Shown here: positions 1 through 12,106 of the stretch, one piece after another
Position numbering within the stretch: the stretch's first letter is position 1
Layout: the number at the start of each line of letters is the position of its first letter
From: Sepioteuthis lessoniana
Lineage: Eukaryota; Mollusca; Cephalopoda; Myopsida; Loliginidae
NCBI GenBank assembly: GCA_963585895.1
Contig: OY757911.1
Location: 59,502,531 to 59,566,530 of the forward strand
DNA length: 64,000 bases
Direction: 5' to 3'
The notes under the pieces: model-generated
Told to the model about the DNA's origin: nothing
What the model saw: the letters and a program-made list of their open reading frames with translations, nothing else
Databases searched by the model: none
Made by a program: the position numbers and the translations under genes

Positions 1-369
1 GGAGTATCCCTTCATTACTATCGATCCTAGGTCCACTCTGGCACGAAGTGTTAGCACCTGACAGGGCCCTATCTATGGGTCCAATGGAACTAAACCGCGT
101 ACTTATGCTAAACTGAATTGTTTGAAATAGAACTGCTTTGACATTTAAGTGTGTGTAAACACAATCTATACTTATACTGAACTGAATTGTTTGAATTAGA
201 ACTGTTTGACTGAACTGAATTGCTTGAAATAGAGATGTGTTTGGCAAACTATGTACACATGTTAAACTGAATTGTTTGAAATAGAACTGATTATTTGTCT
301 GAAGATGGATTTGGCATTGAATAACATTCAAAGGTTGATAGGCCATAAAACCCAACCAACCAACCAACT
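1..369 (+). mobile_element. Repeat family A, copy cut by window start
   Basis: Enters within the block GGTCCACTCTGGC..., then runs through tandem units built on CTAAACTGAATTGTTTGAAA and ends with the shared hairpin tail (GGCATT...GATAGGCC) and (CCAA)n. Confidence 0.85.
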
Positions 370-1092
370 ACCGCATTTGATAATATTTCTCACACGCGTA
401 CACACACCGCTCCACTTTGATTTTTTATGAAAGAAGAGTTCAAAATTTTTGGTCTTATAATACGAAGCTGGCGTATCTAGCTGATTAACGTTTACTTTAT
501 CAGTGCTAAATTCAATAATATTATGATATGTAAATGACAGGAGAGTTTGTTTTTTTTCCTGAGATCAAATACAATAATTGATTTATCTAACCTGATTGTA
601 TGAGTATCAATCATCGCAATTTTCAAGAAACAGGATTCCTAGTACATTTAAAATCAAAGCACAGTGAAAATTTTAAAAACATATAACAGTCCGTGACCTG
701 AGCATTTCCTCAAATCTAAAAATTGAAAAAAAATCACATGTCCAAATTTCCAAATTTAACGTTTCCTTATTTTACTATCAAAATCCAGGGGGTCGGTATA
801 CCAGTTATCCCCTTACAAGCCAGTAGAAATCCAATAGTCAAAGACCTAAGATATTTTCCTGCTATTCCAACCGTTAAGCCAAAATATCAGTCCCGAATTT
901 CACGATAATCACCAAATATTATCTTCAGAGGAACTGAAGACTGACACGCAAGTAAGAATTTTTTAGAAATACTAAAAACATTTACGTTACCTATACACAT
1001 ACAAAAATTAATACTCACATGAAAATATATCTAGTAAATTATTATTTAATACCAAAATAATTCATTAAAACATGGTCTGTTCTACTCAATCT

Positions 1093-2199
1093 CCCAGTCC
1101 AATTGACTGGGGCTATAAAATACGCCGACTTCATCTCTACAGAGGGGTAAGACCCTTACTTCATTCCAATGAGTGTCCTGCATATGTCAATAAAGGTGAG
1201 GTTCTAATCGTAGAGCTTTAGGGAATGTGGAGTACCCCTTCACTGCTATCACTCCCAGGTCCTCTCTTACTTGAAGTGGTAGTATGGGACACAAGAGTGT
1301 TTTGGTTGGTTTATTTGTTTTCTAAGTTGTAGTAATTGTGGTTGTTCGTTGGTGATTTGGGGTTTATGTATCTGACTCCATTGTTCTTCTTCTTACGACA
1401 TTTAACTTGTTGGCTTCTATGTAAGTAAAAGGCTGTAAGAGAATTTAAGGAAGGAGGAAGGAAGGAAGGAAACAAACAAAGATACCTTTCAACACAAACT
1501 TTATTTTGGATTTAAAACGGCTATTTTGTAGCGAATATACGTTTTCCTAGACTTGTTGAAAACTGTCACATCTCCCAAACAAGGAGTTGAAATATATAAG
1601 TTATTTTCGGTGATAAATGTTTGAAGTTTATAGCTATGCCCCGTAGGCGTTTCCAATAGAGACACGATCATCCGCCAAGTCTGGGACTTGGGTAAACACG
1701 TGTGCTACCTGCTAGCAGCTAAGAGTAGGAATTCCATTCAGTGTCTGGGGTACAGCTGAAGTGAAGCAGAATTTCTCTTTAGCGCCCGGAAGTCCCTTTC
1801 TTTAGGTATGCACTGCTCCTACTTACTGTCAGAGGGCCTCTGAAAACTGCTACACTTTTTTGAATTTAAAAAAATATTTTTAATAACATCCACAGTAGTA
1901 CTCATGAGGGTTCCATCTATGGGTCAAAAAGAATTGTTTAATCATTTTTTATACTGGAAATCATTTAACTGTGTGCAACCAAATAATTAATATCAAATTG
2001 AATTATTAGTATTAGATAACAATTCTTGAAACCATTAAACTGTGTACAAACAATAAATAGCGATATTTGAAACCATTTAACTGTGTGCAAATAGATTTGC
2101 TCTGGCTCAAAAAAACTATTCGTTTATAAATCATCTATATAACAAGATTTGGCACTAAATAACCTCCATAGGTTGATATGCAATAACACAACAAACCAA
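1093..2199 (+). mobile_element. Repeat family A, split by a 610-bp insertion
   Basis: 5' half 1093-1284 (CCAATTGACTGGGGCT..., CAGAGGGGTAAGACCC) and 3' half 1895-2199 (GGGTTCCATCTATGGGTC..., tail GGCACTAAATAACC). The consensus is continuous across the gap except for a duplicated GTAGTA. Confidence 0.8.
1285..1894. mobile_element. 610-bp insertion with 6-bp target duplication, unclassified
   Basis: Borders are fixed by the interrupted family A copy. GTAGTA flanks it at 1279-1284 and 1895-1900. It starts TGGGACACAAGAG and ends AACATCCACA. It contains a GGAA-rich stretch and a more GC-rich block (1630-1850). No coding text. TG...CA ends hint at an LTR but nothing else confirms it. Confidence 0.5.
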
Positions 2200-5100
2200 T
2201 CAAAAATTCATGTATATATATATGTATAGGTTTTGAAATCAAATAATCATCAAGGCTTGATAAGCTATTAAAACAAAAAACGTAACTCAACCTCCAGTTA
2301 TTTGTTCTTAATTTCACTTGTTTTATTTATAATTCATTATTTATAATTCATATCATATTTTTTATCACAGTAGCCGGAAGACTCTTCTCCAATATTAACC
2401 ATATTTTGTTCCGATATCGTTACGCATAATTTAAAAGAAATTTTAAGAGATAAAATTTGCAATATAAAGATATTTAGAAGGATAAAATTTGATATAAAGG
2501 AAATGATACTAGAGCCAAATTTAATATTTAACAAAGTAATGTTTTTAGAGGGCTTTAATGTGTACTTTTAAACGGTAAGTTCAAACGGTACGTTCCACAG
2601 CTTTCTAGTTCAGATACTTATTCGAAAAGATAACAGACAATAAAGTTTTTTAAAAAGAAATTTTCGACAAAAGAAACAAGAAAGAAAAGGAAAGAAAAGA
2701 TAAAGTATTGTAAATTTAGATAGACTGTCCGGGAAACAAAGTTCTTTGAATTTGAGTATTTTTTTTCTTTTTAGTTTTGTCAGGATGTTTCAGTTTTCAT
2801 TTAATTTCGAGTCTTCTTTAAAGTTCTTTTCAGCAGAATTCTCGGTGGAATTTTCTTTCAGTTGTTTAACTTGGTAGAATTTCAGTTGTCGACTTTCGTT
2901 TAATTTTACTTTTATTTCTTGGGAAGTATCTTGCCTGTTGAAATATGTATCGGCTGTTCAAGAAGCGAGTGACGAAACCCTCTTCTGGCTATTTTTTCCT
3001 GCCTTTCAGTTTAGTCCCCGAATTCGTACTGAGGGGCTCAATAGTAGTTCTCGAAAAATAGTGGGAGGTAACTTTTTGGTCCAGTATTGTCTGGGATTAC
3101 TTCTCTCTTTTCCACTCTGGTCAAATCAAGTGCTGCATGTGGTCGGTTTGATTTTTTTGTCTTAGAAATAAATTTTTATAAATTTGCCAAATTTATGCTA
3201 CCCTTATGACGAGTAACTTCGATTTTATTAACATAAATACATATTTATTAAACTTTTCAATGAACATGAACAAACACAAACAAACAATTTAAGTCAAATC
3301 ATTGTCTCTTTCAGACAGAACTTCAGTGTTAAAGTCCGAAGGAAATTTTTAAAAAATTCCATTATGAGAGTATGTCTGTTAAATAACGAAATATATGTAG
3401 CTATATGATTTGTAAAGTAGTATGGGCTTCTCTTGAAATATATTTATTTTTATTTAACGCCAAAATAACGTTATAAAAGTTATATAGTGCGGATTACTAA
3501 TTTCAGGTCTGCAAAAGCACGTGTTGTCCAGTGGACTGGTAAAGTATCGAAAGAGGCCAAGCTCTTTTTAGCGCTGAAGGTTAAACTTTCAACACAAGTG
3601 GAATAGTTGGATAATCATATTTGTTTTGTTTTCCTATTTCATTATTGTTTTAATTTTTACTTTCGTGTTTTATCATTTGTCATATTTTTTTATCTAAACT
3701 TCATGAATTTTTTAATCCACTCAGCGGTAATATACCGGCTCGTAGGTTTTCAGACATGTTGATTTTATGTTGTGAGAGCTAATTGCGTCAACGAATGTGA
3801 GTAGAGCGAAAGTTGACTATGACTATAACATTGCTTTCTTTGTCAACACTTTTGATTTGCATTCTCTTCTATTTATTTCCGGTAGTCGGCCTCACTTCGG
3901 TTCTAAAACAAAGAAATAATTGTTGGTTGGCTCCTTAATCAATTTAGTTGACATGTAATTTGTCTCCTGTTACGTCCAAGTGGTGTCAGCTGGGGTCTTA
4001 TAAAGATTTCAAAATCGGCTCCTGGCGATTGATTTTTGTTTTGTGCGCCCAGACATAACAGTCTGACACCGGATCCGAAATTTGTAAATGACTTTTTGGT
4101 TTGTTGATTTTTGGTTTGATAACCATTTTTGTGATTCGTCGATCTTTATTTTAATTATGAGCATTTATTTGGAACTGACTTTTTGATTTGTTGATTTAGG
4201 AATAGTGCAGTTTCTATATGTGCATTATAAAAAGTAAAAAAAGTTTAAAGTGGTTATTGATAATGACAATCTCACTTGAGCGAATTACATAGAAAAAGAC
4301 CTTTTTCCCAAAATTAAAATAAAACGATAGATATTCATAAAAAGACGAATCTAATATCATTCAATCTACTTACTACTTAGGGCAGTCATGGGAGCACTGT
4401 GCTTTTCGAAAAGACTCCAATTTTTTTTTTCCAAAAAGTCTTTTTAACGAGGAGGAAAAAAATCAACTTTTCCTTATTCTAAAGGCAGGAGCTTACTTGA
4501 AAATGCTTGACGTACCTTCAATGAAAAATTACCATGAATTTTTTTTTTTTTTTTTTTTTTTTTCAGTGTTATGGCCTGCTTCTCGAAAAAGGTTGCCTAT
4601 ACTTTACCAAGAGTCTTTTTCTACAATCATGATGAATAGAAAAGAATTTAAAAGAAAAAGATTAAAATCAAGTGAAATTAATTTAATACCAACGAGAGTT
4701 ATTTCCCTTCAAATATAAGAGTGAGGGGAAATAAAATAAAGCCTTCGGGAAATATATCACGTAATGAAAGCTATGACGAACATTCAAGCCGTTCTTCATA
4801 TTTTGAATTCGACGGATAAACTTAAGACAAGGCTTAATTAACAGGTAAGGAACGATGATAGGAAAATTCCCGTTTATGATCTATTATTTTCGGAAAATAA
4901 AACGAATCTCAGTCTGATTCAGTAAGACACGATTCAGAGTGTTATATTTTGTTCCTTTTACCTATTTTCAACCTTATTGATGAAATAGATTTTACCTTAA
5001 TTCTCTATACAACAAAAATAGAACTTTACATATCTAAATAATTATTGTCCTGGTTGGAGATCTAAACAGAAATTAGTTTCTCTTCTTACCAATAAATAAA

Positions 5101-6049
5101 TGGTAACGATTGACTCTTGATGTCAACACTTTCACATTTTAGAGACACTTTTAGTTACACTTGCGTAAGTCTTTACTGGTATAACAGATATGAAATATAG
5201 GTTTTGTCTATTAAGCCGGGCTATAAAAGAAATTCAATGAAATCCGACTTGATTTGAACTTGATGTCTTAGCTGAGATAGTTTAAACTCTAGAGTCGAAG
5301 GGAAATAACTCAAATTTTATTGTATGCGGTAAATTTAGATATTTCGTTTGTTTTTGGTTTTTAAATCATAATATATATCATTCCCTTCAATTCAAATAAA
5401 GTTCTCATCAAATATAGTTTTCATATTTTAGTGCACAGAACAAGTTTGCTTATAAGCATGAATGAATGCAGAAAATATATCTTAAAGGCCATAAGGAGAT
5501 ACCAGAAAATTTTGGTTTGACTATTTTGAGAGAAGTCTTGATTTGAATTTGATGTTTCATATCTTTGGCTATATGCTAAAACTAAACTGATAATTTCATT
5601 GAAACTTTCAAAATATTAGATGGTTATGGCAAGCAAATGTATGACCATTCCAAGAACTTATAAACTAAAGTCATTTCAAATACAAAATCAAAATTTTTTT
5701 TTTCACAGATAGTTTTGAAATATTGGAATGTTTTATCAGTTTATGTACAGAATGAAATCCATATAAATATTTAAAGAATAACTAGGATAAAATTAGATCA
5801 CTAAGAAATATAAAATAATTTGACAGGAAATTTTTAAAAGTTATCAACTGAAAATAATTGAAGAATTTAGAATAAAATGAGTCTTTTTACTAAAGAGCTT
5901 TTAATTTTTTTAAATATGGGTAGAGAGAAAGGAGAGGAAAAGAAAACTAAGAAAATGGAAAATAAACGAGAGAGAAGGAAAAAATGTTGTCTTTATGTTT
6001 GATTTATTTTGCATACTGAGACACCTATAGAAATATTTTTATTAGATTT
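2200..6049. other. No gene or repeat recognised
   Basis: AT-rich sequence with a 24-base T run at about 4540 and purine-rich tracts at 2660-2710 and 5930-5980. Open stretches such as 2938-3165 show no family resemblance. A slightly more CpG-bearing part at 3720-4080 could be a regulatory region but nothing decides it. Confidence 0.5.
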
Positions 6050-6656
6050 TGTTTAGTTTTTTTGCATATCAACCATTGTTGGATATTCAATGCCAAATCC
6101 TCTTTATACATATATATCAAATATATAGGATTTGTAAACACATTTTGTTGATAATATTTTCAAATGAGCCCTAAGCTCATTTTTTGTACAAAATATTTTC
6201 AAATATTGTTATATAACAGTCACAATTTATCATTAGTCATTTGTTTGCACACAGTTAAGTGGTTACAAGTATTGCTATTTAACACTAATTATTCTATTCA
6301 ATATTACTCATTTATCAATACACAATGGTTCCAAGTGTTGCTATGTATCACTAACAATTGAATTAAACATCAGTCATTTGTTTACTCACAATTAAATGAT
6401 CAAACAGTTCTATTTCAAACAATTCAAATTAGCATAAGTTATTTGTTTGGACACGGTTTAAATTTCAAATAGTTCTATTTAACCCTTAGAGTGGACCAGG
6501 GAGTAATGGTAATAAAGGGGTACTCTGCCTTCCACAAAGCTCCACTATTACAGGAGCTTCACCATCAGATTGTTTAATGTCATATCAGGACACTCATTGT
6601 TGGGTGCCTACCCCTCAGCAAAAATACAGTCACACCACACCAGCTGACTGGGCAAA
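6050..6656 (-). mobile_element. Repeat family A, near-complete
   Basis: Hairpin tail at the left (GCATATCAACC), AT-rich spacer, tandem units, then the head block with CCAGCTGACTGGGC at 6656. Confidence 0.85.
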
Positions 6657-6921
6657 TAGCTTATTAATTTGAAGAACAATTCAAATTGATAAATAACTTA
6701 TTTTGCATAGTGTAAACAGTTTGTGAACTAGACCTGCAACCCATTGTTGTGAGTTCTATTCTTACTTGATGTTCAATACTTCTGCCATGTGTCTAATTAA
6801 ACTGAGTTTTGTAAATGACTGCTAAATGTTTAATCAACATTTAGTTTGCTTAATAAACATTTAATTAGTCTAATAAACACTTAATTAGCCTAATAAACAT
6901 CGAAGACATAAGTTTAAATAT

Positions 6922-7200
6922 ATAGCATAATGGTTCTCATCTTAGGAAATAGATATGAATTCAAATCGTGGATGAGGCTATTTTTTGTATCCTTTTGAAT
7001 ACTATTACCCCTGGGAAAGGCATAAATCTATCTTCCCCCCCACCCTTAGCTATGAGTAAATTGCAAGGCAGACTAGGATCTTTAGCCTTGGTGCAGTGAT
7101 CAGTCTAAGAGATGGAAAATTCTGCATTCAAACCAACTGTATTCTGTTTAGAAATTGGCTTTATATTACCTCCTGTTTGTGGTGGAGGGGTTAGGTAAAT
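6922..7200 (+). mobile_element. tRNA-derived SINE family C
   Basis: AGCATAATGGTTCTCATC (A-box-like), GAATTCAAATCGTGGATGAG (B-box-like), GGCAGACTAGGATCTTTAGC, and the end GGGGTTAGGTAAATAC. Confidence 0.75.
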
Positions 7201-7473
7201 ACAAATAAATACTAAAGACCAAAGATTGTTTTCCAGCTTAAAAATAACACAGGAAAAATTTTTTGAAAATCTCAGTCGCATGAGTTTTGTTTTTTAGTGT
7301 TTTTTTATGATTTTTGATCTTCTGATTTCAAAACTGGAAAGGATTTTGTTCTGCATGCTCTAGTTTTCATGCAATTTGAGGTATTACATTTTATTCTTTT
7401 GCAGCTAAGTAAATTACTTACTCATTTATGGTATCAATAGCAATATCTGATTTTGTTTGTTTTTTTCTGTTAG

Positions 7474-8120
7474 ATTTAATTATGGCTACAGGGAGACATC
7501 AAAGTGTAAACAACCCTAATGCTTTCTACTATATTTGTGGATACTTCACTAATTCTTCAGAGGTGCAATATAACATTGTGTGTAAAGCAAGCCTATAAAG
7601 CATACTTTTTACTTAGTCTTGGTGATCAAGACAAGAAATGGGCCTCACATACTGTGCCATAATTGCAAAGAAATGTTGCATGAGGGAACAAACGGGAAAT
7701 GAGAGGGCTTAACTTTCAGAATTCCCTAGGACTACACAACTAACTGCTATTTTGGTTTGGTCAATACAAAAGGCATTGGCAAGAAAAACAGAAGTAAAAT
7801 CACTTATCCAAGTATCCTATCAGCAATACAACTTATTCTTTACTCTGATGAGCAACCATTTCCAGTTTTCATTGAGTTGTCTCCATCTGAAGAAGAGAGT
7901 ATCAATGAAATGCAAGAGCTTGATGATTTAACTCAAGAAATACTGACAGATTCAAACAATCCTCCTTACACTACATCAAAATCATCAACTCATCAGCAGT
8001 TTAGCCAGCCAGGGCTGAATGACCTTGTGTGATTTGGGTCTCTCCAAAAATGCACCAGGAATTTTAGCTTCTTGGTTGTAAGAAAAGTTTCTACTGAACA
8101 AAACCATAAAAGTTTCATAC
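7474..8120 (+). pseudogene. Decayed copy of a multi-copy invertebrate gene family (function unknown)
   Basis: Reading in shifting frames, the stretch starts MATGRHQSVNNPNAFYYICG and later gives CYFGLVNTKGIGKKNRSK, then a longer open run (7757-8032) ending in QPGLNDLV, and finally DLGLSKNAPGILASWL. I remember this order (CYICG, CYFC.VNTKG, SAIRPVPHS, DL.LSK.....L.SRL) from a repeated family of long hypothetical proteins in cnidarians, arthropods and molluscs; no function is established that I know of. Several stops and frame changes show it is dead, and it ends well short of the usual length. The open 91-codon piece is therefore not a gene in its own right. Confidence 0.6.
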
Positions 8121-8981
8121 TTCCTATTATAATCATCACCAGAAAGTGAAAATTTAATTAACAAATTCCTAATATTTCTAAACTCATGGCTTTATTTCTT
8201 TGCAAATTAAAATATAATTAGTTCTTGAATAAAAATACAAAATAATTGATTCAGATTCAGCAAATACTGATAATTAAGAAATAGGAAATATCTTTAAACA
8301 ATATCTTTAAATTTTTGATTTAGGCTCCAGTTTCAACAGACTTTTAAAGTTCCAATAAAAATATTTTTTAATCTCTGATTTTAAAGAGTACTTATATACT
8401 GAATATATTTATAATCAATCTTATGTATCAGTCAACCTTTGATTTATGGTTACAAAATCATTATTTTAAGGGACTAATTTAAGGAATAAAATTTAACAAA
8501 CTAATTTAAGAATAAAATTTAATGAACTAATCTTATAATTATGCTCCCAGTCTTTTCCATTAGGTTTCAATTTCAACTCGACAAAATTACTATTCATTAT
8601 ACATTGACATTAGTTTTTTACCAAAAACTGTTTTTACATTCGGTCAATACACAAGTATTAATGAGAAAAAATAAAATAAAAATTGTTAAAATATGTCTTT
8701 CCTTTTCTATATGTACTACTTGTTTTTATATTAAAAATAAGAAAAATATTTTATATTTATGAGAATAAATTGAGTAAATTTATTGTCACTTTTTGTTTAA
8801 GACTCTTAATGAAGATTGAATAAATGTGATCTCAAATTGTGGGCTACTTCTCTATGTAATGGTTATGAAAGAATTGAATCTTTTTTTTAAATTTCAACAA
8901 GAATATTTTTTGATACTTCAAGTGGCGTAATGGTTACAGTAAGGCTTGTAGACAATTGTTAGTGAATTTAATTTTCACTTG
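8121..8981. other. Unassigned AT-rich stretch
   Basis: No coding signal. A tRNA-like bit (AAGTGGCGTAATGGTTACAG at about 8920) sits just before the LINE fragment. Confidence 0.5.
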
Positions 8982-9317
8982 GTACTTTGAACAGGTCCTG
9001 GCAGCAACACCCCACAAGGCGCCAACTGTACAGCCACCTACCACCTATCACGAAAACTATACAAGCTAAACGAACCAGACATGCCGGACACTGCTGGAGA
9101 AGCAAGGATGAGATCGTAAGTGATGTGCTCCTGTGGACCCCCGCATATGGCCAATCAAAAGCAGGACGACCAGCTCGAACATTCATACAGCAGCTATGTG
9201 ATGATACGGGATGTAACCCTGAAGACCTGCCAGAGGTGATGAATGATAGGGAGATGTGGAGAGAGAGGGTCAGGGATATCCGTACTGGCTGCATGTCATG
9301 ATGATGATGATGATGAT
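8982..9317 (+). mobile_element. LINE 3' fragment (non-LTR retrotransposon, 5'-truncated)
   Basis: Reads LNRSWQQHPTRRQLYSHLPP, then RTRHAGHCWRSKDE, GRPARTFIQQL, EDLPEVMNDREMWRERVRDI and a stop, followed by an (ATG)n tail. This is the extreme C-terminus downstream of the reverse transcriptase of a LINE that I know from many invertebrate genomes (possibly RTE-like). About 100 codons are open with no internal stop, so this copy is fairly young. The 5' part is missing. Confidence 0.85.
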
Positions 9318-9373
9318 CCTTATGCTAAAATAAGGTAACTTTAGTAAATGATAATGGAAATGTTCTTAAGGTT

Positions 9374-10125
9374 TATAGCCTAGTTGGCTGGGGCTGTAGA
9401 ATACATCAACTGCATCTCTACAGAGGAGTAAGACTCACCCAATGAGTGTCTTAGATATGACACTAACGGTTAGCAAGCTGGAGTAGCAAATCTACACGAG
9501 TGAGTTCAAGTCTCATTGGGCGCCCCATTCATTTGGCCTTGTGCCACATCAAAGCAAAGAGCTTTGTAAATTACTAAACAATCTGATGGTGAGACTTCAG
9601 TAATGCTGAAGCTTTGTGAAATGCAGAGTATCCCTTTATTACCATTGCTCCCAGGTCCACGCTACCCCAGAGTGGTAGCTCCTGAAAAGGTCCTATCTTT
9701 GGGTCAAATAAAACTAAACTGAATGCTTATGCTAAAACGAATTGCTTGAAAAAGAAGTTTTGACATTTAAACTACATACTTAGGCTAAACTGAACCGTTT
9801 TTACATTTATCTGTGTGTAAATAAATGACTGATGCTTAATTGAATTGTTTGTGATACATAGCAATACTAGGAACCATTTAACTTTATGGACTAAACTAGA
9901 TAATTTGAAATAGAACAGTTTTTAACATTTAAACTGTGTACTTATGCCAAACTGAATTGTTTGAAATAGAACTGTTTTTACATTTAGCTGTGTGTAAACA
10001 AAAAACAGTAGTTATGCTAAACTGAATAGTTTAAAATAGAACTGTTTGAGAGTATAAAAATGGATTGGGCATTAAATAACCTATAAAGGTTGATATGCCA
10101 TAAAACCAAACTAAACCAAACAAAA
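9374..10125 (+). mobile_element. Repeat family A, near-complete, with nested SINE
   Basis: Head CCTAGTTGGCTGGGGCTGTA, tandem units 9700-10050, hairpin tail and (CCAAA)n end. A 106-bp element is nested at 9467-9572. Confidence 0.88.
9467..9572 (+). mobile_element. Short tRNA-like SINE (family K) nested in family A
   Basis: Flanked by ACTAA on both sides (9462-9466, 9573-9577). It contains a B-box-like GAGTTCAAGTCTC, and the 5' part GTTAGCAAGCTGGAGTAGC could be an A-box region. Confidence 0.6.
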
Positions 10126-10774
10126 TCTATGGTTTAGAAAGGATGATAAACAAATATATGTAAGAATAAAGGTCTGCTAGCCCTACTCTCTAATGATTAA
10201 ACCAAACATGGCACCAAAGAATATACCGGTTGCATTTTTCTTTAAATATTCTTAAAATCTTCATTTGCATTACTTTATTTTTTTTTTTTGTAGATTTATT
10301 TATAAGGTTGCATTCTACTAAATCAGAGTATATAATTTTTTTCTGCATTACCAACCCCAAAGATTAAACTCAGGTAAAGTAGATATACTTTTTTACTAAT
10401 AAAACAAAGGTATTGAAATATCTAATATCTATCATTGGATTATAATATAAATTAGGTCTTGATATCCAGCATATCAATGACAATAGTCATAATTTCTCTG
10501 CTCAGATTGAGCAATCCATAACCAGGTATCTCAAGAGGTTATGTCACCTGCAACATTCCACTTTGGCTCTTACTGTGCAAGACAAGGTCTCAGAGAGGCC
10601 CAATCCAATCACTCAGCTGGTCATCTCAAGCCATTGCACCTATATGATTGTCCTGACCATATACTTCAAATTGCTCTTATGACAAACAAGTCATCAACCC
10701 TATTACATCTTAAAGGTGCTAGAAGGTGTTGTCTGAGGGTCAAGTGTGCTGAGATAGCAATCCTCAAAAACATT

Positions 10775-10897
10775 TAAAATGTGTGAAAACAAATGATTAT
10801 TAATGTTGGACAACAATACTTGAAACCATATTACTGTGTGCAAACAAATGAGTTCTGGCTTGATTAAAAATGTTACCAACAAACTATTCACTTACAA

Positions 10898-10903
<6 letters not shown>
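10775..10903 (+). mobile_element. Repeat family A fragment ending in a foldback
   Basis: Carries the ACTTGAAACCATNTTACTGTGTGCAAAC-type internal unit, then CTATTCACTTACAAATCATA, which leads into (AT)n and is repeated inverted on the other side. Confidence 0.6.
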
Positions 10904-10941
<38 letters not shown>

Positions 10942-10957
10942 ATTTGTAAGTGAATAG
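10884..10957. repeat. Inverted repeat around (AT)n
   Basis: 20-bp arms CTATTCACTTACAAATCATA (10884-10903) and its exact complement (10938-10957). Confidence 0.85.
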
Positions 10958-10978
10958 TGAATTATAGAATAGGTATAA

Positions 10979-11229
10979 GTTGGCCGGCTGTAGTCAAGGG
11001 CAACCCGAAGGCTCCCTTTTCAATAGCTACTACACCAAGGTGTAGGGAGGGCGCTACTCCTTTCCTTGGATTGCTCCACTTTACCCTTGATACATGCCTT
11101 ATAATGCAGAGTGTTAAGCAAGAAGATATCAAGTACCATTTTTGAGTCTTTGGTATGACTCGACCTGGGATTGAACCCTGGTCTCCTGGGCCATTGGCAA
11201 ACATTCTACCCAATAGTTCAATGGGCTGG
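10979..11229 (-). mobile_element. tRNA-derived SINE family D with target duplication
   Basis: Minus strand: a tRNA-like head with GCCCATTGAACTATTGGG and the B-box GGTTCAATCCCAGGTC, then a body ending in CCAACTT-type text. Flanked by imperfect 14-bp repeats TAGAATAGGTATAA / TAGAATTGGTATAA (10965-10978, 11230-11243). Its apparent open reading on both strands is incidental. Confidence 0.85.
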
Positions 11230-11248
11230 TAGAATTGGTATAAAAATA

Positions 11249-11249
<1 letters not shown>

Positions 11250-11310
<61 letters not shown>
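11250..11310. repeat. (AT)n then (GT)n microsatellite
   Basis: Flanked by inverted arms GTATAAAAATAGTAT (left) and GTACTGTTTTTATAC (right). Confidence 0.9.
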
Positions 11311-11492
11311 ACTGTTTTTATACCTGTTCTATGATTCTGTCAGTGTGAAAAAACACTGATACAATTTGTAAATAAACAAATATTACTCAAACTGATATCA
11401 ATAAAATGTCATTTGGGCCAACCCTCTTTAGTAAGAATTATCCTGATGATCCAGTAGGTGAAACCTAAGTAGATTACTTCTGGCTCTTTAGG

Positions 11493-11498
<6 letters not shown>

Positions 11499-11554
<56 letters not shown>
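11499..11554. repeat. (AT)n microsatellite next to LINE tail
   Basis: Runs directly into the ATC tail of the minus-strand LINE copy. Confidence 0.9.
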
Positions 11555-11558
<4 letters not shown>

Positions 11559-12071
11559 TCATCATCATCAAGTCGTGCCGCCAGCATGGATATCCCTGAC
11601 CCTCTCTCGCCACTTCTCCCTATCATTCATCGCTTTTGGGAGGTCTTCAGGGTTACATCCCGTATCCTCACATAACTGCTATATGTATGTTTGAGCTGGT
11701 CGTCCTGCTTTTGCTTGGCCATATGTGGGAGTCCATAGGAGTACATCACTGATAAGTTCGTTCCTGCTTCTCCAGCAGTGTCCTGCGTGTCTGGTTCGTC
11801 TAACTTGTATAGTTTTCGTGATGGGAGGCAAGTGGCCATATAGTTGGTATCTTGTGGGGTGTTGACACCAGGACTTGTTCAATATTGCTCTCAACATTCT
11901 TGAGTAATTGCCGTCTAGTTTCTTCTTCAGCCGTTTAGTTAGCGTCCAAGTAGTGCATCCATATAGTAGTATCGATACAACCACTGCCTGGAAGAAACTG
12001 CGTTTCATTTTATCGGTCAGGTCTGATTTCCATATGATCAATAACCTATCGATAGCTGTCCATGCTTTCGT

Positions 12072-12072
<1 letters not shown>
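11555..12072 (-). mobile_element. LINE 3' fragment, antisense, with (GAT)n tail
   Basis: Minus strand: TKAWTAIDRL, FFQAVVVSILLYGCTTWTLT, KKLDGNYSRMLRAILNKSW, then the same C-terminal block as the 9 kb copy and a (GAT)n tail that abuts a long (AT)n run. It retains the end of the reverse transcriptase (thumb/connection region). A stop truncates the frame near the right-hand block. AT microsatellites flank both ends. Confidence 0.88.

Positions 12073-12106
<34 letters not shown>
12071..12106. repeat. (TA)n and (GA)n microsatellite
   Basis: Lies between the LINE fragment and a family A tail. Confidence 0.85.

Noticed and set aside
2938-3165. 75-codon open reading, possibly a small membrane protein
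   Set aside because: No homology I recognise, no splice or repeat context, and length expected by chance in this amount of sequence.
10979-11229. tRNA genes suggested by A- and B-box sequences in SINE families B, C, D, E and K
   Set aside because: No intact cloverleaf with acceptor stem pairing; the boxes belong to tRNA-derived SINE heads.
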